A stretch of DNA of 64,000 nt from positions 387,983,342 to 388,047,341 of the forward strand of contig NC_092877.1 in NCBI RefSeq assembly GCF_028372415.1. The letters are read 5' to 3'. A program made the position numbers and the translations under genes. Below the pieces are notes generated by a model. The model did not search any database. It was not told the DNA's origin and saw nothing but the letters and a program-made list of their open reading frames with translations. Of the stretch, positions 54,669-64,000 are shown one piece after another. Position 1 is the stretch's first letter. Each line of letters starts with the position of its first letter. Origin of the DNA: Notamacropus eugenii. Taxonomy: Eukaryota; Chordata; Mammalia; Diprotodontia; Macropodidae.

Positions 54669-54955
54669 GCCTGGGCACTTAAGTGTGGAGGGTGGGGTCT
54701 GGCCCTGTCTCTTCCCCCATCCCAGGCCTGGGCACTTAAGTGCAGAGGGTGTGGTCTGGCCCTGTCTCTTCCCCCATCCCAGGCCTGGGCACTTAAGTGC
54801 AGAGGGTGTGGTCTGGCCCTGTCTCTTCCCCCATCCCAGGCCTGGGCACTTAAGTGCAGAGGGTGGGGTCTGCTCCCCACCACCACCGCAAGCCTGAACA
54901 CTTAAGTGTGGAGGGTGGGGTCTGGCCCCCTCTCTGCCCCCATCTTTCCCAGACT
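54669..54955. repeat. 57-bp minisatellite with palindromic CACTTAAGTG
   Basis: There are five tandem copies. The palindrome CACTTAAGTG starts at 54676, 54733, 54790, 54847 and 54899, a period of 57, 57, 57 and 52 bases. The rest of the unit reads GGAGGGTGGGGTCTGGCCC.. and CTTCCCCCATCCCAGG. Copies 2 and 3 are almost identical; the last is diverged. The repeated open frame across it (HLSAEGVVWPCLFPHP units) is a product of a period divisible by three, not a gene. Confidence 0.93.
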
Positions 54956-55084
54956 CTGGTCCCTTTTAGGAACTATCAGCATAGCTTGGCACTTGATCTG
55001 TGGTTATGTCTTCTGATCCACTTAACAGATACCCCTGCTTTTTCAAGTTAGACACAAGCTCGTTGGAGCCTATGGGGAAGGCCT

Positions 55085-55340
55085 GGTAGATGTGATTATT
55101 TCAGTTTTACAGACGAGGCAACTGAGACTAGGGTGTTTAGTCAGTGTAGGCATGGAATAAAGAGCTGGGCTGATCACCATCCACTAGCTGATGTCCGAGA
55201 TGGAATTTCTGGAAGGAACCTCCAGGGTCACGTAGCCCAAACCTCTCATTTATAGAACAAACTGAGGCCTAAGGAGGTGGGGTGACTTGACCAGGGTCTC
55301 ACATAATATGGAGTCCAGCTGCTACCCACCATCTCAGGTA
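55085..55340 (-). repeat. Two adjacent degraded MIR-type cores
   Basis: Words such as 'cagttttacagacgaggcaac', 'tgagactagggtg', then 'ggaacctccagggtcacgtag' and 'aaactgaggcctaagg' indicate one or two old MIR/THER copies. Confidence 0.6.
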
Positions 55341-56779
55341 GGAACTTCTCCATCCCTTCCAGGATTGTCCGCACTGTGATTCTTGGGGGCACATGACTTC
55401 ATAGATAGTGACTCATTGGGAGGCTGAGGCATTTGGGGGCCAAGAGGTTGTCTCTTACTTTCCTCTGCCTTCCTCCTTCTCTGTGGCCATGAGTTGTTGG
55501 GACTTGATTTTCCTTCCTTCTCAGCAGGGCAAGAGGTAAGCCCTTCTACCCTGGCACTTGAGAAAGCCCCATCCCCTGGGTGATCAGGACAGGTGCTCAG
55601 GTGCCAGACTAGAGAGGCAGGGCTGAGGACCTTTGGGTTGGGGCAGGGGCTGTAGGGAAGGAGAAGATCTGCTTTCACCAACCTCACAGATCTGAGTGCC
55701 CTGAGGATACAGATACCAGCTTATATCCAAAGATAGCCAAACTCCTGGGGCCAGATGTGGTTTCACACCTGGCCAATCCCCTGACCCACCACCTTCTCTG
55801 AGGTCCTCACTCTCTCCTGAGCTGAGAGCCCAGGCATGTGGCCTGGGTCCTCCCTATGCTGAGGAAGAGGGTTTAACCACAAAGACGCCAATCCCAGCAT
55901 AAACTCAGAAGTAACTTTCTAATGATACAGTGGAGAGCTATGGGAGGTAATGAGCTCCCTGTTGCTGGCAGTGTTCGAGTCCCAGGAATTGGGCCTTGAG
56001 TGCCTAGGAGGTCCATTCCAAAGTGAAGGCTGGCTACTTGCCTCCAGTTTCCCTCCTCTCTAAACCTACCCATCTGCTGCCCTGGGCAATGTTCTGGGAT
56101 TTTCTTCTGCAGGGCGCCCTCTAAGGCAGCTGAGGCCACTGCTGTAGAGCTGGGGGGGGGGGGGGGGTGCAGTCTCTGTGGGCAGTATGAGCTAAATCAT
56201 CCTACCTAAAGGCAGGTTTCCAGCCCCACTGGGGCCATTCATTTCTTTGGGGGTAAACAATCCATCTCCCTTGTCCTGGGCGTTCCCTTTCCAGTCCCTG
56301 GCAGGAACATTTCAACCTCTGAGGGCAGTGAATGAGATGGATGGCCCTCCAGGAAGGGGGCTGGACTGGCCAGGACTTTCAGAGGCTCTGCCACATGCCA
56401 GCCTGCATGGGGAATGGGCCACCGTGGGCACCCCTTCCAGGTCAGATGGGAAAGCTTGGGGAAGGGACACCCTTGTCCCCATCTCCTGTCACAAAGGATC
56501 CTCATGGGAAGCACTCAGCCAAGCCTCGGTGGGAGGCACCCTCATCATTTGGTCCCCTACCTCAGAGACAGTGGCAGGTGCCCAGGTGGATGGGGCACTG
56601 ACTCTGACCCTGAGGAACTGTGTGACCTTCAGGCTCAGCCAAAACGCAGCCCCTCTGAGACTTGAGCCCTGGTCTGGCTGCCTTCCTTGACTTCTCAGCT
56701 TATCCTGGCACGAGACTGGGCACCCAGCTGGCTCCAGTCGAGACTCCTGACATTGCAGGGACCCAAGCCCCTTCCTCAT

Positions 56780-56945
56780 GCCTAGGGATGGTAGAAAGGC
56801 AAGTCAGTCTTAAGTACCCGCTGAGTGCCAGGGCCTGCTAGGTACTGGGACAGAGAGAAACCCCAGAAGCTCTGTGCAGCCCCTGTCCCCAGGGCTCAAT
56901 CCTGACCTCAGAGTGTGCAGAGTCCAGCTAGAGACTAGTGCAGTC
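56780..56945 (-). mobile_element. L2 3'-tail fragment, antisense
   Basis: It reads 'agtacccgctgagtgccagg', 'cctgctaggtactgggacag' and 'agccctgtccccagggctc'-like words, the reverse complement of the L2 tail. It is short and diverged. Confidence 0.55.
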
Positions 56946-57514
56946 AGTTGAGTCCACAGAGGCCCTGGGAGGGGGCATTTGCAGGGTATAACCCAACTAG
57001 GAATCCAGGTCCAAGACTGTCTTCACTGAACCCCACTGCCTTCCTGGGGCATCCCTGGTCAGTGTTGTCACTGACGCTGGATGGGGCTTGGAGGAGGGAT
57101 GGCACCCACACCTCCAGCTCTGCTCCTGCCACACCCTCTCTAGAAGGTGCCAGGCTCAGGGCCTGGGAGCTGCTGGACCCCACCCACTCAGCACTGCCAG
57201 CCAGCCGATAGAGTATTCCCTTGAAAGTGGGACCTTGTCCTTTGTTCCCCTCAGCCTCAGCTGGGTACTCTTGGCACGACTACAACAAAGCCCCCGGGGA
57301 TTCTGGTCTTTCCTTTTAATGCACCCCCTCCCCAGCTGTGCCTGATTCCTGGGGTGTTGTTGAAGGCCCCACACCCCTGGGAGGGGCAGGAGAAGGGGTG
57401 CCATCTGGGGTGTGCTGGGTTGGGGTGCCCTGGGCAGGGCGGGGGACTTCTTTGTGTCCCCACTGTGGCAGGGCTGGCCCTGACTCCTCCCACTGATAAT
57501 TCTGCCCTGTAGCT

Positions 57515-57990
57515 TTGGTCCAGCCCCCCTCAGCCTGCAGCACCCCCTTTCCTCCTCCTCCATCCCTCGGAAGCCCCCCTGCTGCAGGCCCGATCACCTC
57601 ATACCCTGCCTCGAGTCTCCCCACTGATGCCCAGTGTCCATGGTCCACTCATTCAGCTCTCAGATGGATCCTCCTACAATCCAGGTCTAACTCTGTCCCC
57701 TCCACCCCTGGACGACTCCCTCTGTTTGACCTTCAAGGTCCTTATCACCTGCCCCCTGCTACCTCTTCAGGCTTCTCCCTCCCCACATGGGTCTTGGATC
57801 TGGCAGCGAGGGCCCCCTGGTTTTTCCAGGAACCAGGACCTCCATGTCTCAGCTCCCAGCTTTCTCTCTGGACTTAATCCCCACTGGGCCCTCACCACCA
57901 CAAGGCAATTCCTTTTTGCCTAACTGGCTCACTCCTACTCCCCAGCTGGGTGCTCCTCACCTCTGTTTCCCTCTTTAAAGCCCCCATGCC
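57515..57990 (+). mobile_element. L2/CR1 LINE 3' fragment
   Basis: It reads 'ccactcattcagctctcag', 'aggtctaactctgtcccctcc', 'tgtttgaccttcaaggtcctt', 'gcccctgctacctcttcagg'-like words and 'tctctctggacttaatcccc' in L2 3' order. The apparent frame here is not a host gene. Confidence 0.65.
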
Positions 57991-58079
57991 ATACCTTCTG
58001 TCTTTGATGAAGATGAGGCCCTTCTCATGGGTGTTTGTGTGCCCCGACCTCATCTCCTCCCATATCGCCATCATGCTGA

Positions 58080-58745
58080 TGGTCTCTCTCCTCTGTACTC
58101 TCTCCCTAGTTACTGGCACCTTCTCCCCTGCATTCCCCAGTACTTCCCTAGACACTGCCATCCCCTCAACCATCATCCTGTGTGTCCTTCCTAGAAAGAG
58201 CTGCCTCTGCTCCTGTCCCAGCTACTCCAGTTCCTCAGCCATCGCTAGTCTGGCCATGAACCTCATTACTTACCAGAAATGGCTTGCTCAGTATGTCCCA
58301 GGAAGGCAGGCTCTTGGGGCTCTGGCCTGGGCCCTTCTATTTTTCCCTGGGAATCTCCTCCACTCCCATGGGTTCAATAATTTCCCAGCCCTTCTCCTGA
58401 GCACTATACTCATGCCATCATCTGCTTCTGGACAACTGAATCAGATATTCTCTAGGTGTCTCAAACTCCATGGTCCAAAGCAGAACTCTGCCCAGATGGC
58501 CACCGCTGCAGTTGCATTCCTTCCTGCAGGACATGTCCCTAAAGTCTGCATCCCACCATGTCCCTGCCCTGCTCCAGGGCCTCCAGGATCGAACTCACCC
58601 TCCCTTATCCCTTTGTGACCCGACTTCACACTTACCACACCTTGCAGCCAAGCTGGCTTCCCTCTCCCACCTCCATGCCTTTTCCCTGGCTGGTCCCCTT
58701 GCCTCAAATGCTCTTTCTCCTTACCGCACTTCTGCCTTTCAAGGT
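58080..58745 (+). mobile_element. L2/CR1 LINE fragment, second copy
   Basis: From about 58310 it reads 'ctcttggggctctggcctgg', 'cctccactcccatgggttc', 'aggtgtctcaaactccatgg', 'ccaaagcagaactctgccc', 'agcctccatgccttttccct'-like words and 'ggcttccctctcccacctcc'. The order matches the L2 3' half from the RT C-terminal side to the tail. The left 230 bases are less sure. A 222-codon frame (57950-58618) crosses it and is not a known protein. Confidence 0.6.
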
Positions 58746-58804
58746 AGTTTAGATAGGTAGATAGGTAGGTCGAGGAAAAAAAAGAAAGCTGGATAGATGA
58801 ATGA

Positions 58805-59050
58805 CAGGCCTGTTATTGTTCGGTCATTTCCATTGTATCTGACTTTCAGTAACCATCTTTGGGGTTTTCTTGGCAGAGATACTAGAGTGGTTTATTTTAC
58901 AGATGAAGAAACTGAGGAAACAAGGTGAAGTGACTTGCCCAGGGTCACACAGCCAGTAAGTGTCTGAGGCCAGATCTGAACTCAGGCAGATGAGTTTTCC
59001 TGACTCCAGGCCCAGAGCTTTATTTACTGCACCACTTAGTTGTCCCTGGT
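58805..59050 (-). repeat. Marsupial MIR-type SINE, near complete
   Basis: Words on the + strand are 'attccattgtatctgactttc'-like, 'tttggggttttcttggcagag', 'ttacagatgaagaaactgagg', 'gacttgcccagggtcacacag', 'gtaagtgtctgaggccagat', 'ctgactccaggcccagagct' and 'actgcaccacttagttgtcc'. Confidence 0.88.
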
Positions 59051-59059
59051 AAACAGGCA

Positions 59060-59375
59060 GATGGAAACAAAGATCAGGATGGAAAAATCAACAGATAGAT
59101 AATGTGAGTGGATAAGCAGATGGACAGACAGACAGAAATGATGGCTGGATGGATGGATGGACAGATGGAAGGATAGACAGACAGATAGTTATGTAGACTG
59201 ATAGATGGATAGACCTACAGACAGATGGATAGAAGGATGGACGGATAGATGGTAGATGGTAGATAGAGAGAAAGATGAATAGAGAAATGGACAGACAGAT
59301 AGATAGTAACTAGATGATGGATGGATGAACATATGGATAGATAGCTGGACAGACAGATGGATAAATGGATTGATC
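59060..59375. repeat. Tetranucleotide (GATA/GATG/GACA)n array
   Basis: About 300 bases of interrupted 4-base units: GATA, GACA, GATG and GGAT blends such as GGATGGATGGATGGACAGAT and AGACAGACAGATAG. There is no long perfect run, so it is an old, decaying array. Confidence 0.93.
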
Positions 59376-60044
59376 GTTATAGATTCTTACTATCAGTCAG
59401 GCACTGAGACTGATACAAGCCAGTAAGATGGTCCCTTTTCTCAAGAAGCCGCATTTGAATGGAAGGGACAACTGAAGAAAGGACAGCTGGAGGGGAGGGG
59501 TGAGGAAGGGGTGTCCTGTCCAGGGCACACTTAAATGCTACTTGATGGCCTGATCTAGGTAGTGGGGAGCCCAGCCTGATTGGGATGGAAGGTGCATGCC
59601 CAGGCAGGGATGGGAACAGCTTGGGGATATATGGAGATGCCTCCCACTCCCCTTTGGGGGTCTGACTCTGGCAGTCAGTACCCATACCAGGCCCCAAGGG
59701 ACATGGGGAAGGCATACAGCAGTGTCAGGACCCCTCCCCCGTCCTGGCTCAAGGTCTAGAGGCTGATACCAGGGTGTTTCTGTGGCAGAGGTTAGCAGCC
59801 TATTCATCCCCTGGTTCTGATTTATCACGGGAGGGAGCTAGGAGGAGATTTTATTGGCTCGTTTCCATGGTAAACCTATTGACTCTGTGTGGGTTATAAA
59901 AGGAAGTGTGGGAGACAAACGTAAGCAGGCTAGGTGGCCTGCTCTGGATGGCAGGCTCCTCTCTATATGTAGGAAAGAGGCTGGGCTCCCAGAATCCTGC
60001 TCCTGCTCATAAGGACTTCCCCAGATCCCTAGGGACTCCTGCCC

Positions 60045-61285
60045 AGCAAGTCCAGCCAACAGATATTGTACCAAGACCTGTGCCAAGCAGGAAAATTCAA
60101 AGGAAGGCAGAAGTAGTCCTTGTGCCCTTGAGTTCACAGTCTGAGCTCCTAACAAGAAGGTACCAAGACTCAGCCAGGATAAACTGGGGCACTTTCAGAG
60201 GGAGGCAGGAGAATTAAAGAAGACTGGGAAAGGCTTCCTGTAGAAGGTGGGATTTGAGCTGGAACCTGAAGGAAGTCAGGAGAGCCAGGAGGCAGAGATG
60301 AAGAGAGAGAGTATTCCAGGCAGGGAGCATAGCCAAAAGAAATGCCTAGAGTGGGGAGATGAGGAGTCTTGTGTGAGGAACAGCCAGGAGGACAGTGTCA
60401 CTGGCTTGAAGAGTACATGGGAAGGGGTGTGGTAGGTATAAAAAGATGAGAAGGGTAGGAGAAGGCTAGGTTATGAATGCCAACATGATTTTATATTTGA
60501 TCCTAGAGGTCTGTGGAAGTTTATTGAGTAGGAGTAACCCAGTCAGATTCAAACTTTAGGAAAATCACTGACAGCTAAATGGAGAATGGACTGATGGGGA
60601 GAGGCTGGAGGCAGGCAGACCTACCCCCAGGCTACTGCCATTGTCCAAGCAGGAGGTGAGGAGTGCCAGCACCAGGGTGGGGGCAGGGCAGGAGAGGAGG
60701 GGCATGTCTGAGAGATGTTATGAAGGATTTGGCAACAAGTTACAAAAGGGGGAGAGAGAGTGATAAACTGAGTGTGACACATGCACATGATCCTCTTGCT
60801 TGTGAAGTGGGGTGCCCCAGAGAGAGATGTGAAAGTTAGGAAGAAGGGAGACCTCAGAGGGAAAGAAGACAATTCAGTTTTGGACAGTTTGAGGTTAGTG
60901 ATTGGGACATCCAGTTTGAAAGTCTGTAGGATGTTCAGTCTGGGAAGTCCAATGGGTGCCAGTTGGAGATGAGAGATGGAGGTCACGGCTGGACGAATAC
61001 ATCTCAGAGTCATCCTCCCAGAGTCAGTCATTGAATTCTTGAGGGTTGAACTCTCACCAAGCTCACCAAGTGACATAGTATCGAGTCAGAAGAGAAATAA
61101 GGGCCCAGGAGAGTGCCATGTGGGACAGCCACCACAGTGGGTGAGATCTGTATGAAAATCCAGCAAAGGAAACCAAGAAGGAATGGTCCTATGGGAGGAG
61201 TGAGCACCAAGGAATACGCTACAGAGAGGCTGAGAAAAATGAGGATTGAGAAAAGGCCATTGGAGATGACCATTCCTAAAGCATG
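60045..61285 (-). mobile_element. L2/CR1 LINE relic, antisense, about 1.2 kb
   Basis: The + strand reads, in order, the reverse complement of the L2 3' half: 'aaggcttcctgtagaaggtgg', 'gagctggaacctgaagga', 'agtattccaggcagggagc', 'gtggaagtttattgagtagg', 'ctactgccattgtccaagca', 'acatccagtttgaaagtctg', 'ccaggagagtgccatgtggg' and 'aggctgagaaaaatgaggat'. No intact frame. It is the longest L2 copy here. Confidence 0.75.
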
Positions 61286-61484
61286 GTGCTCCTAACAGTA
61301 TCTGTCCTGGGCCAGTGGCTACAGAGCATGCTCAACAGGGAAGGGGAGGGCCTGTGGCTGTCACCCTCCTTTGGTGGATTCTCCTGTGTGGGGGGGAGAC
61401 TTCTCTGTCATGGGCATCTGGCTTGGAAGGAGATGGCATTCATTGGGTCAAACATTATTTGCCAGAGATAGAAAAGGGAATCCA
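61286..61484. other. Spacer between L2 relic and half-L1 #4
   Basis: About 200 bases without a recognised feature, ending near GGGAATCCAGAG, the likely insertion point of half-L1 #4. The matching duplication would lie beyond the window. Confidence 0.5.
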
Positions 61485-64000
61485 GAGGGGGCAGAGCCAA
61501 GATGGCAGAGTAGAAAGATGCACATACATTAGCTCTTCCCCCACAGCCCACAAAATACCTGTAAAGAAGGACTCTCAACAAACTGTAGAGCAGTAGAAGC
61601 CACAGAACAAGGGAGTGGAGGAGATTTTTAGCCCAGAGTGACCTGAAACACTGACAGGAAAGGTCTGTTGCACTGGACATGGAGCAGAGCCCAGCCTAGG
61701 CTTGGCCATGTGGCACCAAAAGGAGCAGATCCGAGCAGGCTTCAGGGACAGAATCTCCAGTGGCAGCACAGACTCTCAACCCACAGGAGCAAAAGGGCAG
61801 TGAGAGGGTTTTTTCAGCTGGCCAAGAAGGGAGCAGTATGTCCCCATAACTCCGGCCTCCTCAGGTGGTAGCAGTGGAGGCAGCAGCAGACAAGGGCTTC
61901 CAAGGCAAGCAACAGCCTGCATCCATAGTTGAAAGACTCATCATAAAGTCCCTGAGGGAACTGAGCCCCGTGTGGCAGCCCTGCCCCAACCTGAGCAGCT
62001 GATCTTAGTCTCACACTGAATAGCTGGCCCTGCCCCCACTTAAAGCCCCCGAGGGACTAGAGCAGCTCATCTGAATCTCAACCCCCAGTGCTGGCTTGGC
62101 AGAACTGGAGGCAAGGTGATTGTGGAGAGGAAACTCAGAAGTCAAGTAACTGGCTGGGAAAATGCCCAAAAAAGGGGGAAAAATAAGACCATAGAAGGAT
62201 ACTTTCTTGGTGAACAGGTGCTTCCTCCCATCCTTTCAGATGAGGAAGAACAATGCATACTGTCACAGGAAGTCAAGGTCCCTGCCTCCAGGGCCTCCAA
62301 AGGGAACTTAAACTGGACTCAGGCAATAGAAGACCTTAAAAAACAAGTAAGCAGCTTACTAAAGGAGAATCAAAAAAATGCTGAGGAAAAAAATAGCTTT
62401 ATAAAGAGGCTAACTCAATTGGAAAAAGAGGTCCAAAAAGCCAACGAGGAGAAGGAGGTTTTAAAAAGCAGAATTAGCCAAATGAAGGAGAAGGTTCAAA
62501 AGCTCACTGAACAAAATAGTTCATTGAAAGAGAGAATTGAGGTCAGGGAAATGAATGGCTATGAGATAAACCAAGCAGTTAAAAAACAAAACCAAACGTG
62601 TGGAAAAATAGAAGATAATTGAAACATCTCATTGGAAAAACAACTGACCTGGAAAATAGATCTAGGAGAAACAATTTAAAAATTATGGGACTACCTGAAA
62701 GCCATGGTCAAAAAAAGAGCCTAGACATTATCTTCCATGAAATTATCAAGGAAAACTGCCCTGATATTCTAGAACCAGAGGGCAAAATAAATATTAAAAG
62801 AATCCAGCGATCACCTCCTGAAAGAGACCTGAACAGAGAAACTCCTAGGAATATTGTGGCCAAATTTCAGAGTTCCCAGATCAAGGAGAAAATATTGCAA
62901 GCAGCTAGAAAGAAACAATTTGAGTATTGTGGAAATATAATCAGGATAACACAGGATCTGGCAGCTTCAACATTAATGGATCAAAGGGCTTGGAATAGGA
63001 TATTCCAGAAGTCAAAGGAACTGGGATTAAAACCAAGAATCACCTGCCCAACAAAACTGAGTATAATACTTCAAGGGAAAAAATAGTCATTCAATGATAT
63101 AGTGGACTTTGAAACATTCATATTGAGGAAAAGACCAGAACTGTATAGAAAATTAGACTTTCCAATACAAGAATCAAGAGAAGCATGGAAAGGTAAACAG
63201 GAAAGAGAAATCATAAAAGACTTTCTAAACCTGAACTGTTTACATTACTACATGGCAAGAAAATAGTTATAGCTCTGGAATCTTTTCTCAGTATTTGGGT
63301 AGGTGGAGGGATTGTACATATACATACACATACACATATATAGACAGAGAGTACAGGTTGTGTTGAATCAGAAGAGATGACATCCACATGCACAAAAAAA
63401 TAAATAAAATAAAATAAAAATTAAGGAGGGAGGGAAGAAAATACTGGGAGGAGAAAGGGAGAAATGGAATGGGGCAGGCTATAACCCATAAAAGAGATAA
63501 GAAAAATCTTGTTCAATGGAAAAGAAAAGGGAGAAAAGGGAGAAGGGGAGAGGGGAAAAGTGAAGCCACTCTCTCCACATATGGCTGAAGGAGGGAATAA
63601 CATGCTCACTAAATTTAATATGAAAATCTATCTTACACCACAGGAAAGTAGGGGAGGAGGCAACAAGTGGGGTGAGGGGAATGTTAGAAGGGAGGGCAAA
63701 TGGGAGAAGGGAGTTACTAGAAATAAACACTTTTGGGAAGGGACAAGGCCAAATGAGGGAAAAAATAAGGGGGGATAGAGTAGAATAGTAGTAGAATAGA
63801 GGGCAATATAGTTAGTATTAACAACAGGATTATTATGGAAGTCTTTTGCAAAATGACCCATATTGAGTCTGTATTGAATTGCTTGCCTTCTCAGTGGGGT
63901 TGGGGAGGGAGGGAGGGAGGGAGAGAAGTTGGAATTCAAAGTATTAGAAATGAATGTTGAGAATTTTTATTGCATATAATTGGGAAATAAGAAATACAGG
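61485..64000 (+). mobile_element. Half-L1 (HAL1-like) element #4, cut by the window end
   Basis: It starts GGGGGCAGAGCCAAGATGGC, then a 5' UTR of about 670 bases, ORF1 (62162 to about 63175) and a 3' UTR that follows element #1 closely (for example AATGAATGTTGAGAATTTTT at the very end of the window). It is therefore of the #1 subfamily, and its 3' extension would lie outside. There is no ORF2 where one would start. Confidence 0.85.
62162..63175 (+). pseudogene. L1-type ORF1 of half-L1 #4, broken
   Basis: The copy holds the same domains as its relatives: KTIEGYFLGEQVLPPILSDE, coiled coil LTQLEKEVQKANEEKEVLKS, LENRSRRNNLKIMGLPESHG, GNIIRITQDLAASTLMDQRA and ITCPTKLSIILQGKK. It has three breaks. 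The A/G run after the start codon is one base short; the frame shifts near 62621, where one G is missing against copy #2; and TAG replaces a tryptophan codon at about 63084-63086. The piece at 62619-63086 is open between the last two breaks. Confidence 0.83.

Noticed and set aside
54451-54901. Frames of 130-150 codons with repeated HLSAEGVVWPCLFPHP units on the + strand and its mirror on the - strand
   Set aside because: Products of a 57-base tandem repeat whose period is a multiple of three; no start context or splice sites, and both strands are open.
57950-58618. 222-codon + strand frame with several hydrophobic stretches, briefly considered as a membrane protein or as exon 2 of the LHFPL-like gene
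   Set aside because: The DNA reads as L2 LINE 3' sequence in the same order as other L2 copies here; no LHFPL motifs and no fitting splice sites.

Overview
This window is nuclear DNA of a mammal, and the repeats point to a marsupial. It carries ORF1-bearing LINE-1 derivatives, an RTE-type LINE, many degraded L2/CR1 LINEs, MIR-family SINEs with a long body typical of marsupials, split genes with GT-AG introns, and long (TG)n and tetranucleotide microsatellites. I cannot name the species.

Layout. (1) 1-11.6 kb: the 3' end of SPNS2 (sphingosine-1-phosphate exporter) on the + strand. Four coding exons end in the conserved tail MPPASVKV, followed by a probable 2.5 kb intron in the 3' UTR. (2) 12.2-21.9 kb: the complete MYBBP1A gene on the - strand, tail to tail with SPNS2. 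I could join 27 coding exons in frame to give about 1381 residues, with a CpG-rich promoter at 21.9-22.6 kb. Intron 3 is mostly a G-rich minisatellite. The SPNS2/MYBBP1A convergent pair is, from general knowledge, also found on human chromosome 17p13. (3) About 23-49 kb: a block with no recognisable host gene, built of nested retrotransposons. An antisense L1 is split by an RTE LINE. An old sense L1 relic is split by a half-L1 (HAL1-like) element, itself split by a second half-L1. A further antisense L1 is split by a third half-L1. L2 relics follow. (4) 49.0-49.8 kb: a CpG island and the first coding exon of a + strand tetraspan gene of the LHFPL/claudin superfamily. The rest of that gene was not found and probably lies beyond the window. 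(5) 49.8-64 kb: its presumed intron, with L2 relics, SINEs, a 57-bp minisatellite, a tetranucleotide array and a fourth half-L1 cut by the window end.

The most distinctive content is the set of four long, L1-derived elements that have an L1-like 5' region and ORF1 but no ORF2. They must have been copied by enzymes supplied in trans. Their insertion order can be read from target-site duplications, and three of the four carry a frame shift in the same A/G-rich run just after the ORF1 start codon. Half-L1 elements are a known class, so this is a clear local example rather than a proven new system. I saw no tRNA or rRNA gene, no CRISPR and no recognisable endogenous retrovirus.
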